From Macrococcus epidermidis (GTDB lineage: Bacteria; Bacillota; Bacilli; Staphylococcales; Staphylococcaceae), in contig NZ_PZJH01000001.1 in the NCBI RefSeq assembly GCF_003259695.1, positions 496,001 to 560,000 on the forward strand: a stretch of 64,000 bases of DNA, in the 5' to 3' direction. Under the pieces are notes generated by a model. It had not been told where the DNA came from and searched no databases. It worked only from the letters and a program-made list of their open reading frames with translations. How positions within the stretch are numbered: the stretch's first letter is position 1; each line of letters starts with the position of its first letter. The position numbers were made by a program, and so were the translations under genes. Below are positions 18,804 to 27,679 of the stretch, piece by piece.

Positions 18804-19874
18804 TTATCTCTTGTAAATAACTGGCGTATTATAGTCTGTCATCGAGCTACCACTTATAAGGTTATATATTTCAGTAGCTTTTATTTCCAAAGCAAAGTAA
18901 TCACGCGACGCTCTGTTTACATTTGTCACGATTACAACATCTTCAATTGATTTAATTAACTTTCGTCCTGTGTCATTCATCCCTAATACACGTATAGCTG
19001 TAATTTCTTTTAATCGAGGAACATCTTTTTCTTTTATATTTAACAATATATAGACAAGTAAACGTTGAATTCTACTTTTTGTATATCGTTTTGATACCAT
19101 CTTTTCAATTAATTCGTCGAATGTTTCAATTTCACTAATGACTTTCTTTAATCGATTTTCTAATCCTTCATACATCGTATATATTTCTTGAAGTTCAAAT
19201 ACATTCATGGATAGCATACGATATTTTAATAGTGTAAAATAATCTTCCCAAGAGACTGCATTGACGATTAATTCACTGTGAGGCATTGTCGCTTTAATGT
19301 CATTATCATTAAAGTAATTTTTCCGTATTGCAGTTGCACTAGAAATTGTACCTGTCAAAACTTCATCTGCATAATTATTATTGATGCGTGAGATGGGAAT
19401 TAATGTGAGGGTAGGGTATATTTCTCTCGTAGCTTTTAAATAAGCATGTGCTAATATATCATTTGATTTTAAACCAGCACTCATTAATTTTGGATATGCA
19501 GCTCCAGTACGTATATCTTCACGTGTGGGTGACTTTATCTCAAAATCAATTTTGTTAAAGTCTCCGCTTTCACTGCCGAAAGACAAACCTTCGAGACCGA
19601 GTTTTTTAGCGATCATGATACCACCACGAGCAAAGTCATCTGCATAACTTACTGCATAGAATTGAGGGAGTTCAACAACTAAGTCCACATGATCAAGTGC
19701 CATTTTTGTACGTATAAATTTATTTAGAAATGCTGGTTCACCACGTTGAACGAATTGTCCACTCATGATTGCTACTATTTTTGCTTTAGGGTATAATTTT
19801 TTTACTTGTTCTATCTGATATTTATGCCCATTATGAAAAGGATTATATTCACAAATAATTCCGATTGACTTCAT
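18804..19874 (-). CDS. tmcAL: tRNA(Met) cytidine acetate ligase TmcAL (YlbM)
   Basis: TmcAL forms N4-acetylcytidine at the wobble position of elongator tRNA-Met using acetate and ATP. The 356-residue protein opens with the nucleotidyltransferase motif IICEYNPFHNGHKYQI and keeps IMSGQFVQRGEPA, DLVVELPQFYAVSYADDFA and a GSESGDF motif. It is somewhat shorter than the Bacillus protein, probably at the C terminus. ATG 19874 follows GGGAGGGGAAA. It is divergent from ylbN, whereas in Bacillus both are codirectional. Confidence 0.9.
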   Translation of the reverse strand: MKSIGIICEYNPFHNGHKYQIEQVKKLYPKAKIVAIMSGQFVQRGEPAFLNKFIRTKMALDHVDLVVELPQFYAVSYADDFARGGIMIAKKLGLEGLSFGSESGDFNKIDFEIKSPTREDIRTGAAYPKLMSAGLKSNDILAHAYLKATREIYPTLTLIPISRINNNYADEVLTGTISSATAIRKNYFNDNDIKATMPHSELIVNAVSWEDYFTLLKYRMLSMNVFELQEIYTMYEGLENRLKKVISEIETFDELIEKMVSKRYTKSRIQRLLVYILLNIKEKDVPRLKEITAIRVLGMNDTGRKLIKSIEDVVIVTNVNRASRDYFALEIKATEIYNLISGSSMTDYNTPVIYKR

Positions 19875-19938
19875 TGTATTTCCCCTCCCATCAGTTTATA
19901 ATGATGATTGTAACAGAAATATCTGTTAAGAAAAACTC

Positions 19939-19968
19939 TTGACAAACTGTTATTAAAAGAGGTAAAAT
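19939..19968 (+). promoter_or_regulatory. Promoter of ylbN-rpmF
   Basis: A consensus TTGACA (19939-19944) and TAAAAT (19963-19968) are 18 bp apart, about 30 bp upstream of the ylbN start. No operator is evident. Confidence 0.7.
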
Positions 19969-19998
19969 AAATTTTGTGTTTGTAAGAGGTGAAACCAT

Positions 19999-20511
19999 AT
20001 GAAATGGTCATTAGCTGAATTAAGAAAACACCGTGATAGTGGTTATCCATTTGAATCAGAAATCAACTTAAATCATTTAATATCTAGCTTACAGTTAGTT
20101 GATATATCACCTATTAAGGTGGAAGGTAAATTAACACCTAAGTCAAACGAAGTAGTAGCTGATTTACATGTAACTGGACAATTCGTTATGACTTGTGCAA
20201 GAACATTAGAAGATGTGGAAGTTCCATTCGACATCCAATCAGTAGAATATTTTGATGATAACGATTATGTTGAATATGATGAGAATAGACATGCCATTTT
20301 GAATGGTGTTATAGACTTAACACCCGTTATTCAAGAGTTAGTTGTAATCAATAAACCTGTACGTGTGGTAAAAGAGGATGTTGATTTAGAGCTAACAAAA
20401 GGTAAAGGTTGGGAAGTAATTGATGAAAGTCAATTAGAAGATGAAAAGCCTAAGGTTGATCCAAGGCTTGCAAAACTTCAAGCTTTAAAAGACAGTATGT
20501 CTGAAAACTAG
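19999..20511 (+). CDS. ylbN: YceD/DUF177 family protein (YlbN)
   Basis: The 170-residue acidic protein belongs to the DUF177 family, which is almost always encoded just before rpmF and is linked to 23S rRNA processing or accumulation. The core FVMTCARTLEDVEVPF and the acidic segment around FDDNDYVEYDE are typical. ATG 19999 follows AAGAGGTG. It is 21 bases upstream of rpmF and shares its promoter and terminator. Confidence 0.9.
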   Translation: MKWSLAELRKHRDSGYPFESEINLNHLISSLQLVDISPIKVEGKLTPKSNEVVADLHVTGQFVMTCARTLEDVEVPFDIQSVEYFDDNDYVEYDENRHAILNGVIDLTPVIQELVVINKPVRVVKEDVDLELTKGKGWEVIDESQLEDEKPKVDPRLAKLQALKDSMSEN

Positions 20512-20532
20512 ATCGATAGGAGGCAAAATACA

Positions 20533-20706
20533 ATGGCAGTTCCTTTTAGAAGAACATCTAAAACAGCGAAAAGAAAACGTCGTACACACTTCAAATTATC
20601 AGTACCTGGTATGGTTGAATGTCCATCATGTGGCGAAATGAAATTATCTCACCGTGTATGTCCATCATGTGGTTCATACAATGGTAAAGAAGTAGTTTCT
20701 AAATAA
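20533..20706 (+). CDS. rpmF: 50S ribosomal protein L32
   Basis: The 57-residue protein begins [18 protein letters not shown], the usual L32 start. It contains two CPSCG motifs (CPSCGEM and CPSCGSY), forming the four-cysteine zinc site of the zinc-binding L32 form. ATG 20533 follows GATAGGAGG, and a terminator follows. Confidence 0.97.
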   Translation: MAVPFRRTSKTAKRKRRTHFKLSVPGMVECPSCGEMKLSHRVCPSCGSYNGKEVVSK

Positions 20707-20713
20707 TTTTTTT

Positions 20714-20749
20714 ATAAGTGTATCGCTTTTGCGATACACTTATTTTTTT
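20714..20749 (+). terminator. Terminator of ylbN-rpmF
   Basis: A 13-bp perfect stem (20714-20726 with 20731-20743) with a TTTT loop ends in seven T. It lies eight bases after the rpmF stop. Confidence 0.92.
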
Positions 20750-20764
20750 GAGTAAGCCGTAAAA

Positions 20765-20793
20765 TTGTATTTGCGCTTGAATATCATTATACT
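20765..20793 (+). promoter_or_regulatory. Candidate bshC promoter
   Basis: TTGTAT (20765-20770) and TATACT (20788-20793) are 17 bp apart and about 30 bp before the bshC start. Both boxes are imperfect. Confidence 0.45.
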
Positions 20794-20823
20794 AAATAAT
20801 GATAAAATGCGAGGTGTAGACAA

Positions 20824-22419
20824 GTGGAGATAATTAAGCAGTTAGCAGATAACAAAGGGACTTTTATAGAGCGCTACACACATCAGGATGATGTGTTATC
20901 ACAATATAGATATGATGTAACAAAAGATGAAAGTTATAAATTGCGTATGAACAATAAATCAAATGGTCTTGAATCTGAGCTTTCAAAAGTAATTGAGAAA
21001 TATATGTCGAAGTTTGAACTAAGTGAAAAACAACGTGAAAATATCAATCTTTTAGCCGAAGGTAATAAAGTTGTCATCGGTGGGCAACAAGCAGGACTGT
21101 TTGTCAGTCCAATGTATACAATACATAAAATTATTTCTATAATTATTCTTGCAAAAGAGCAATCAACGAAACTAGGTACTGAGATAATACCTGTATTCTG
21201 GATTGCAGGTGAAGATCATGATTTTGATGAAGTGAATCATATTAATGTATTTACAGCGGAAAATAACGTGCATAAAATTAAATATTATCCAACTGAAGAA
21301 GTAACAGATAGTGTATCTGTACTTAACTTTGAACAGGAAGCATTAAAATTTACGATTGACCGCTTTATTACGAGTTTAACAGAAACTCATTCAACAAAAT
21401 CGATTTATAAACTTTTAAATAATCTGCCAGAAAACTGGACGGATCATTTCCAATACATTATTCATACGTTATTTAAAGACTATGGTTTACTGTTAATTGA
21501 TAGCCAGAACAAAGAAGTTCGTGCGCTGGAAACAGACATACTTGTGTGGATGTTTGATCACCATGAAGCAATCAATCAAGCTTTTAGAAATGGACAAGAG
21601 AAGATGGAATCCCTTATCGGAGAACGTCAAATTTTAACTGAAACAAATGTTCATTTATTTATGTCATTTGAAGGCAAACGTCAGTTACTAAAGTTCCAGG
21701 ATGGTAAATATAAACTTTCTAAATCGGATGCCACTTTTACTAAAGCTGAAATTAGAGCTAAAATACAAGTAGCACCACATTTATTCAGTAATAATGTTGT
21801 TACTCGTCCATTGATGGAAGAAATGCTATTTAATACATTAGCATTTGTCGGTGGCCCTTCGGAAATTAAATACTGGGGAGAGTTAAAGCAGGTTTTTGAT
21901 TTCGCAAAAGTTGAAATGCCTCCAGTGGTCCCACGTATGCGTATCACTTATACAAATGATAAGTTATTAAAGGATATGCGACGTTTTAATATAACGATTG
22001 ATTCGCTTTACCATAATGGTATTGAGAAGTTTCAGAAAGATTTTTTAGGTTCAAAAGAAAATAGACTTTTGCTCAGTCAAATGCAGGAAACGATTGCAAA
22101 TCTTGAAGTGGATTATGAAGCGATGCAATTATTAGATATTCCAATGGAGACAAAGCAATTGTTACAGGATAATTTGAATTATCATAAACGTCAGTTTGAA
22201 TATTTTAAGAAACGCTATCATCAAGATATTAAACGTCATCATGATATTGATTTTAAAGCGTTGAACGCTATCGGCAACATGATGAACCCTAGTGGAGGAT
22301 TACAGGAGAGAATGATGCATCCTCTTCAGTTTATCAATACGTATGGTTTTAACATATTGGATGAAGTTATTGATAACATCGATAACTACACGTTCGATCA
22401 TACGATTTTGAAACCATAG
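20824..22419 (+). CDS. bshC: Bacillithiol biosynthesis cysteine-adding enzyme BshC
   Basis: BshC adds cysteine to glucosaminyl-malate, the last step of bacillithiol synthesis. The 531-residue protein has the family segments VVIGGQQAGLFVSPMYTIHK near the nucleotide-binding core, PVFWIAGEDHDFDEVNH, and KSDATFTKAEI. A helical coiled-coil region lies at about 415-475. GTG 20824 is the start, with GAGGTG upstream. It sits between rpmF and the mraZ operon, as in staphylococci and bacilli, and has its own terminator. Confidence 0.95.
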   Translation: MEIIKQLADNKGTFIERYTHQDDVLSQYRYDVTKDESYKLRMNNKSNGLESELSKVIEKYMSKFELSEKQRENINLLAEGNKVVIGGQQAGLFVSPMYTIHKIISIIILAKEQSTKLGTEIIPVFWIAGEDHDFDEVNHINVFTAENNVHKIKYYPTEEVTDSVSVLNFEQEALKFTIDRFITSLTETHSTKSIYKLLNNLPENWTDHFQYIIHTLFKDYGLLLIDSQNKEVRALETDILVWMFDHHEAINQAFRNGQEKMESLIGERQILTETNVHLFMSFEGKRQLLKFQDGKYKLSKSDATFTKAEIRAKIQVAPHLFSNNVVTRPLMEEMLFNTLAFVGGPSEIKYWGELKQVFDFAKVEMPPVVPRMRITYTNDKLLKDMRRFNITIDSLYHNGIEKFQKDFLGSKENRLLLSQMQETIANLEVDYEAMQLLDIPMETKQLLQDNLNYHKRQFEYFKKRYHQDIKRHHDIDFKALNAIGNMMNPSGGLQERMMHPLQFINTYGFNILDEVIDNIDNYTFDHTILKP

Positions 22420-22457
22420 ATGATATACCTTCTTATTACAACTTTATATTTGGGATT

Positions 22458-22498
22458 TCCCCCCACCACCGTTTTTTAGCGTGGTGGGGGGATTTTTT
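22458..22498 (+). terminator. GC-rich terminator after bshC
   Basis: A C6-ACCAC arm (22459-22469) pairs with GTGGT-G6 (22481-22491) and is followed by ATTTTTT. The stem is much more GC-rich than its surroundings. The right arm shares GTGGTGGG with the MraZ boxes 60 bp downstream. Confidence 0.88.
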
Positions 22499-22529
22499 GC
22501 GTATTCATATAAAAAATAAAAAAGTTTTG

Positions 22530-22562
22530 TATAATTAGTGGAGGAAAGTGGTGGGATGTGGT
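22530..22562 (+). promoter_or_regulatory. mraZ promoter -10 with three-box MraZ operator
   Basis: TATAAT (22530-22535) is followed by GTGGA (22538-22542), GTGGT (22548-22552) and GTGGT (22558-22562). The exact 10-bp period and 5-bp spacers are the known MraZ operator design, so the operon is probably autorepressed from just downstream of the -10. No good -35 is visible. Confidence 0.8.
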
Positions 22563-22590
22563 AAATTTATATTAAGGCTAGGTGATGACT

Positions 22591-23022
22591 ATGTTCATGG
22601 GTGAATATCAACATCAATTGGATACCAAAGGTCGCATGATTGTACCTGCTAAGTTCCGAGATGAATTAACAGAACATTTTGTTATTACTCGTGGCCTTGA
22701 TAAGTGTTTGTTTGGCTATCCTTTAGATGAATGGAAAAGAATTGAAGAAAAATTAAAAACTTTACCAATAACTAAACGAGATGCCAGAAAATTTATGCGT
22801 TTATTCTTCTCTGGTGCAGTAGAAGTAGAATTAGATAAACAAGGACGTATTAATATTCCAAAGAATTTAATGGAATATGCTGGTTTATCTAAGGAATGTA
22901 CAGTGATAGGCGTTTCAACTCGAATTGAGATTTGGGACAGAAATAGCTGGGATAATTTCTACGAAGATACTGAAGAGCACTATGAAGAAATTGCTGAAGA
23001 GTTAATTGATTTTGATTTATAG
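22591..23022 (+). CDS. mraZ: Transcriptional regulator MraZ
   Basis: MraZ is an AbrB-like ring-forming regulator of the division and cell wall operon. The 143-residue protein has the two repeats of the family, beginning [20 protein letters not shown] and [18 protein letters not shown] 22591 gives the usual N terminus; the upstream GTG at 22582 only adds three residues. Its putative operator lies 30 bp upstream. It is followed nine bases later by rsmH. Confidence 0.96.
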   Translation: MFMGEYQHQLDTKGRMIVPAKFRDELTEHFVITRGLDKCLFGYPLDEWKRIEEKLKTLPITKRDARKFMRLFFSGAVEVELDKQGRINIPKNLMEYAGLSKECTVIGVSTRIEIWDRNSWDNFYEDTEEHYEEIAEELIDFDL

Positions 23023-23031
23023 GAGGTAAAC

Positions 23032-23964
23032 ATGTTCCATCATATTACTGTGTTATTAGAAGAAACGGTCGATCAACTTAATATTAAACCGGATGGTATA
23101 TATGTTGATTGTACATTAGGTGGAGCGGGTCATAGTCTTTATTTAGTCAAGCAATTAACGAATGGTAGATTGATTTCAATTGATCAGGACCAGACAGCGA
23201 TTGACAATGCACACATCATTTTGAAAGATCATTTAGATAAAGTAACTTTCGTTAAAGATAACTTCAGGAATTTAAGAGCTATCTTAAATGAACTTAATAT
23301 TGATAAAGTAGATGGCATTCTTTATGACTTAGGGGTTTCTAGTCCGCAACTTGATGTTGGAGAAAGAGGATTTAGTTATCACCAGGAGGCGAAGCTCGAT
23401 ATGCGAATGGATCAATCACAAACGCTTTCAGCATATGAAGTAGTCAATGAATGGCCTTATGAAAAGTTAGTTTCAATATTCTTTCGTTATGGTGAAGAAA
23501 AATTTTCTAAACAAATCGCTCGAAAAATTGAAAATATGAGAGAAACAACGCCAATTGAAACGACATCTGATTTAGTTGAAATTATTAAAGACGCAATTCC
23601 AGCACCAGCCAGAAGAACAGGCGGACATCCTGCTAAAAGAGTTTTTCAGGCCATAAGAATTGCGGTAAATGACGAACTAGGTGCTTTTGAAGAGTCGATT
23701 GAACAAGCGATTGATTCTGTTAATGTGGGTGGAAGAATTTCAGTTATTACCTTTCATTCATTAGAAGATAGACTATGTAAACAAGTTTTTCAGGAGTATG
23801 AAAAAGGTCCTGATATTCCTAGAGGTTTACCGGTTATCCCGGATGAGTACAAGCCGAAATTAAAACGTATTAATAAGAAACCGATTGTATCGACAGAACA
23901 AGAACTAGAAGAGAATAATAGAGCACGCAGCGCAAAACTTAGAGTCGTAGAAATATTAAAATAA
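23032..23964 (+). CDS. rsmH: 16S rRNA (cytosine1402-N4)-methyltransferase RsmH
   Basis: RsmH (MraW) methylates C1402 of 16S rRNA. The 310-residue protein has the N-terminal [14 protein letters not shown], the SAM motif [21 protein letters not shown], and the C-terminal [19 protein letters not shown] and TFHSLEDR motifs. ATG 23032 follows AGGAGG. It is second in the mraZ operon, with ftsL 11 bases downstream. Confidence 0.97.
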   Translation: MFHHITVLLEETVDQLNIKPDGIYVDCTLGGAGHSLYLVKQLTNGRLISIDQDQTAIDNAHIILKDHLDKVTFVKDNFRNLRAILNELNIDKVDGILYDLGVSSPQLDVGERGFSYHQEAKLDMRMDQSQTLSAYEVVNEWPYEKLVSIFFRYGEEKFSKQIARKIENMRETTPIETTSDLVEIIKDAIPAPARRTGGHPAKRVFQAIRIAVNDELGAFEESIEQAIDSVNVGGRISVITFHSLEDRLCKQVFQEYEKGPDIPRGLPVIPDEYKPKLKRINKKPIVSTEQELEENNRARSAKLRVVEILK

Positions 23965-23975
23965 GAGGTGACAAC

Positions 23976-24305
23976 ATGGCAGTAGAATACATCAATCCAA
24001 ATTATTATGAACAGACACAAGCACAACCCAAAGTTGAAACAAAAACAGTTACAAAATCCCATGTTGTTTCGTTATCTAAATTAGAGAAATTAGTATATTT
24101 ATCATTGGTGACATTGATTGCTTTAGTTAGTATTTATATGCTATCTTTAAAATATGACGCGTATCATACAAATAGTAAGATTGCTGCAATTGAACAAAAA
24201 ATTGTTCATCAAAAATCTGTAAATGGTGAGTTAAATTCAGAAGCGATGAAACAATCTTCTTATGAACGTGTCTATAGTAAAGCGAAGTCGTTCGGACTGA
24301 GTTGA
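23976..24305 (+). CDS. ftsL: Cell division protein FtsL
   Basis: FtsL is a bitopic membrane protein that joins DivIB and DivIC in the divisome. The 109-residue protein has a cytoplasmic N terminus, one transmembrane segment near 38-58 (YLSLVTLIALVSIYML) and a short external coiled coil. The sequence is poorly conserved; identification rests on topology, size and the position between rsmH and pbp1. ATG 23976 follows GAGGTGA. Confidence 0.9.
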   Translation: MAVEYINPNYYEQTQAQPKVETKTVTKSHVVSLSKLEKLVYLSLVTLIALVSIYMLSLKYDAYHTNSKIAAIEQKIVHQKSVNGELNSEAMKQSSYERVYSKAKSFGLS

Positions 24306-24335
24306 ATAATGATAACGTAAAGGTAGTGCAAAAAG

Positions 24336-26675
24336 ATGTCACGAACTAAGTTAAAAATAAGAAAAAATAAAATAGGAGCGGTCCTTTTAGTAATGTTATT
24401 CGGACTGCTCTTTTTTTCATTGATTTTGAAATATTCTTTTGTCATGGTTACTGGGCACTCCAGCGGACAAGATTTATCAATGCGAGCAAGTGAAAAATAT
24501 GTACGCAGTATCGTTAATCAACCTGTAAGAGGGAAAATACTTGATCGTAATGGTGAGGTCCTTGCTGAAGACATAGAATCATATAAACTTGTTGCTATAC
24601 TCGACAAACGAATCAGTCAGAAAGGTAAGCCATCTCGTCATGTCGTAGATAAAAAGAAAACTGCAAAAGCATTAAGCAAAATAATTGATATGCCTTATAA
24701 ATCAATCTTGAAAACACTTAGCACAAAAAAAGCGTTTCAAGTCGAGTTTGGAAAAGCAGGTAAAGATTTAACATTTAATCAGAAGAAAGCAATTGAACAA
24801 TTAAAGTTACCAGGACTAACATTTTTCTCTGAAAAAAAACGATTTTATCCTAATGGCAATTTTGCATCTCATTTAATAGGTTATGCTGAAAAGAATTCAG
24901 AGACTAATCAAATCCAGGGTATGATGGGGACCGAGAAGATATTTGATACTTACCTTTCAGGTAAAGCAGGTAAAACGAGTTATAAACAAGATATTTGGCA
25001 ATATGTTCTACCTAAATCAGGTAATGTAATACCTGCTGTAAATGGTGATAATGTTAAGTTGACAATCGATAAAAATATCCAAATATTTGTTGAAGATTCA
25101 CTTGATCTGATGGTGAAACGATACCAACCTAAAGATTTATTTGCAGTTGTAACAGATGCTAATACCGGTGAAATTCTTGGCTATAGTCAGCGACCAACTT
25201 TTAATCCGCAAACACGAGAAAATTTTGGTGATAAATGGGCGAATGATCTTTATCAAAATACATATGAACCTGGCTCAACATTTAAAACTTATGGTTTAGC
25301 AGCTGCAATTGAAGAAGGTAAGTATAAACCAAATGAAAAGTTTAAGTCAGGTGAAAGAGAAGTTGCTGGAAGTGTTATTTCTGACTGGAATGATGTTGGG
25401 TGGGGCATGATTTCGATGAATAAAGGTTTCCAGTTATCTTCTAACGTATTAATGATGAAACTTCAGGATGACGTTGGAACGGATAAGATGAAATCCTACT
25501 ACGAAAAGTTTGGATTCGGCAAATCCACAAACTCACTGTTTGATTCAGAAGTTACCGGACATATTTCCTGGGGTGATGAATTAAGTAAGAAAGTTTCAGC
25601 ATTTGGACAATCGACAACTGTCAGTCCTGCCCAGATGATACAGGCGGAAACTGCAATTGTTAATGATGGAAATATGCTCAGTCCGTATTTTGTAAAAGAT
25701 ATTATTAGTCCTGATAAAAGCGTTGTCTATAAAGGTAAGAAAAAAGTGATTGGCCGACCAATTTCAAAAACGACAGCGCATAAAACGATGAAAGCTTTAT
25801 ATGATGTAGTTTACGGTTCTGAAATGCATGCCTATAATTACCGTATTGACGATTATAAAATTGCCGGTAAAACGGGTACGGCACAAGTCCCGGATACGAA
25901 AAATGGTGGCTATGTAAAAGGTTATCAGCCTTATATGGTAAGTTTTATGGGGTATGCGCCTGCAAAAAAACCTAGAGTAATTATTTATTATGGTATGTCT
26001 CTAGCTCAAAAAAATGCTGGTGAAGCTTATAATTTAGGTGTATCTAAAGGTTATAAGCCATTGATGGAAAATACTTTGAAATATTTAGATGTTGGTGCTA
26101 CAAAAGATAAAGGTAAAAAGTTATCTTCAAAAGTGGAAGATGTAATTGGATCAAATGTCGATAAAGCAAGTGGAGTAATTGAAGGAAGCGGCTTTGTACC
26201 CGTTGTGATTGGTGATGGTAATAAAGTTACTGGACAAACGCCGCATCAGACAGAATTGTTAAAAGGTGACAAAGTATTCTTACTTACTGACGGAAAAATA
26301 ACAATGCCCGATATGACGTCATGGTCAAAACGTGATTTATTGATATTTGAACAATTAACAGAAATCAAGGTTCAGTTTGATGGCAATGGTTATGTCGTAA
26401 GACAGTCAATTACACCAGATACTGCTGTTAAAAAAGGAGATAAAGTAATGGTTTCGATGGACTCACTTGATCCTTTAAAACAATCACCTGCCTATGATAA
26501 TATTATTGATGCAAATAAAAAGGATGAAGAAAAAGCATTAAAAAAACAGCTTGAAACTGAGACGAAAAAGAATAAAAAAACTAGTCAAAGCTCAAATGAT
26601 AATACAACAGAAGAAAATACGACAGAAGAAATAGCAACCGAAACAATTTCTACAGAATCTAATACTACGGAATAG
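24336..26675 (+). CDS. pbpA: Penicillin-binding protein 1 (division transpeptidase, FtsI class)
   Basis: This class B PBP cross-links septal peptidoglycan together with FtsW. The 779-residue protein has an N-terminal membrane anchor near 12-34 and a dimerisation domain with VRGKILDRNGEVLAED. The transpeptidase motifs are STFK (Ser314-Lys317), SSN (368-370) and KTGT (512-515). Two PASTA domains lie at about 600-710, followed by a Lys/Glu-rich and then Thr/Glu/Asn-rich tail. S. aureus Pbp1 is slightly shorter, so the tail may be an extension. ATG 24336 is preceded by AAAGGTAG. Confidence 0.95.
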   Translation: MSRTKLKIRKNKIGAVLLVMLFGLLFFSLILKYSFVMVTGHSSGQDLSMRASEKYVRSIVNQPVRGKILDRNGEVLAEDIESYKLVAILDKRISQKGKPSRHVVDKKKTAKALSKIIDMPYKSILKTLSTKKAFQVEFGKAGKDLTFNQKKAIEQLKLPGLTFFSEKKRFYPNGNFASHLIGYAEKNSETNQIQGMMGTEKIFDTYLSGKAGKTSYKQDIWQYVLPKSGNVIPAVNGDNVKLTIDKNIQIFVEDSLDLMVKRYQPKDLFAVVTDANTGEILGYSQRPTFNPQTRENFGDKWANDLYQNTYEPGSTFKTYGLAAAIEEGKYKPNEKFKSGEREVAGSVISDWNDVGWGMISMNKGFQLSSNVLMMKLQDDVGTDKMKSYYEKFGFGKSTNSLFDSEVTGHISWGDELSKKVSAFGQSTTVSPAQMIQAETAIVNDGNMLSPYFVKDIISPDKSVVYKGKKKVIGRPISKTTAHKTMKALYDVVYGSEMHAYNYRIDDYKIAGKTGTAQVPDTKNGGYVKGYQPYMVSFMGYAPAKKPRVIIYYGMSLAQKNAGEAYNLGVSKGYKPLMENTLKYLDVGATKDKGKKLSSKVEDVIGSNVDKASGVIEGSGFVPVVIGDGNKVTGQTPHQTELLKGDKVFLLTDGKITMPDMTSWSKRDLLIFEQLTEIKVQFDGNGYVVRQSITPDTAVKKGDKVMVSMDSLDPLKQSPAYDNIIDANKKDEEKALKKQLETETKKNKKTSQSSNDNTTEENTTEEIATETISTESNTTE

Positions 26676-26704
26676 AAAGGAATCAGTTATCAAACTGATA
26701 TGTG
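26675..26704 (+). promoter_or_regulatory. Hairpin between the Shine-Dalgarno and start of mraY
   Basis: The only good ribosome site, GAAAGGA (26675-26681), is 20 bases from GTG 26702. The interval contains a perfect 7-bp stem (26682-26688 with 26693-26699) with a four-base loop. Folding would bring the ribosome site within about 2 bases of GTG 26702 or 11 of ATG 26711. Confidence 0.55.
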
Positions 26705-27679
26705 AAAAATATGAATGCATTAATTTTTGGAGTAGCAAGTTTTATATTAACTGCAATTTTAGTCCCTTTGTTCATCCCATTACTCAAACGAATGAAATTC
26801 GGACAGTCCATTAGAGAAGAAGGTCCGAAAAGTCATCAACAAAAGAGTGGTACACCAACGATGGGTGGATTAACATTTTTAATCAGTACAATTCTTTTAA
26901 GTATTATTGCTACATTTTTTGTTGATGACAAAGGGCCGATTATATTATTGATTTTAGTAACTTTAGGGTTTGGGCTAATTGGATTTATAGATGATTACAT
27001 CATTGTGGTAAAGAAAAATAATCAAGGTTTAACATCAAAACAAAAATTCTTATTCCAGATATTAATTGCAGTTTTATTTTACGTTGTAAGTAATGGACTC
27101 GGTTTACTTTCTTTATCAAATGAAATTAATTTACCATTTACAGATATCGGAATTCCTTTATCAATATTCTATGTTGTGTTTATTATATTTTGGCAAGTTG
27201 GTTTTTCAAATGCTGTAAACTTAACAGATGGTTTAGATGGTCTGGCAACAGGATTGTCTATCATTGCATTTAGTTGTTATTTCTATTTAGCACATCACAC
27301 GATGAGCCAGGGCATGATGTATTACTTAGCGATTCTTATCGGTAGTTTATGTGGATTCTTAATTTATAATAAATATAAAGCGAGATTATTTATGGGAGAT
27401 ACGGGTTCACTTGCTTTAGGAGGCGTAATTGCTACTGTTTCTATCATGTTAAATCAAGAATTAACTTTAATTTTTATCGGGTTGATGTTTGTACTGGAAA
27501 CCTTATCAGTAATGTTACAAGTTGCCTCATTCAAATTAACTGGTAAACGTATTTTTAGAATGAGTCCATTACATCACCATTATGAATTAGGTGGATGGTC
27601 TGAATGGAAAATAGTAATTGTATTCTGGACAGTCGGTATTATTTCTGGATTAATTGGGATTTATTTAGGAGTGAATTAA
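26702..27679 (+). CDS. mraY: Phospho-N-acetylmuramoyl-pentapeptide-transferase
   Basis: MraY makes lipid I by transferring phospho-MurNAc-pentapeptide to undecaprenyl phosphate in the membrane. The 325-residue protein has about ten hydrophobic segments and the motifs GPKSHQQKSGTPTMGGL, FIDDYI, NAVNLTDGLDGLATG and SPLHHHYE. The start may be GTG 26702 or ATG 26711 (three codons later); ribosome-site spacing is odd for both. Its stop abuts the murD start with no gap. Confidence 0.95.
   Translation: MKNMNALIFGVASFILTAILVPLFIPLLKRMKFGQSIREEGPKSHQQKSGTPTMGGLTFLISTILLSIIATFFVDDKGPIILLILVTLGFGLIGFIDDYIIVVKKNNQGLTSKQKFLFQILIAVLFYVVSNGLGLLSLSNEINLPFTDIGIPLSIFYVVFIIFWQVGFSNAVNLTDGLDGLATGLSIIAFSCYFYLAHHTMSQGMMYYLAILIGSLCGFLIYNKYKARLFMGDTGSLALGGVIATVSIMLNQELTLIFIGLMFVLETLSVMLQVASFKLTGKRIFRMSPLHHHYELGGWSEWKIVIVFWTVGIISGLIGIYLGVN

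Noticed and set aside
22582-22590. GTG start for mraZ
   Set aside because: The conserved MraZ N terminus begins at ATG 22591 and the extra three residues are not family-like.
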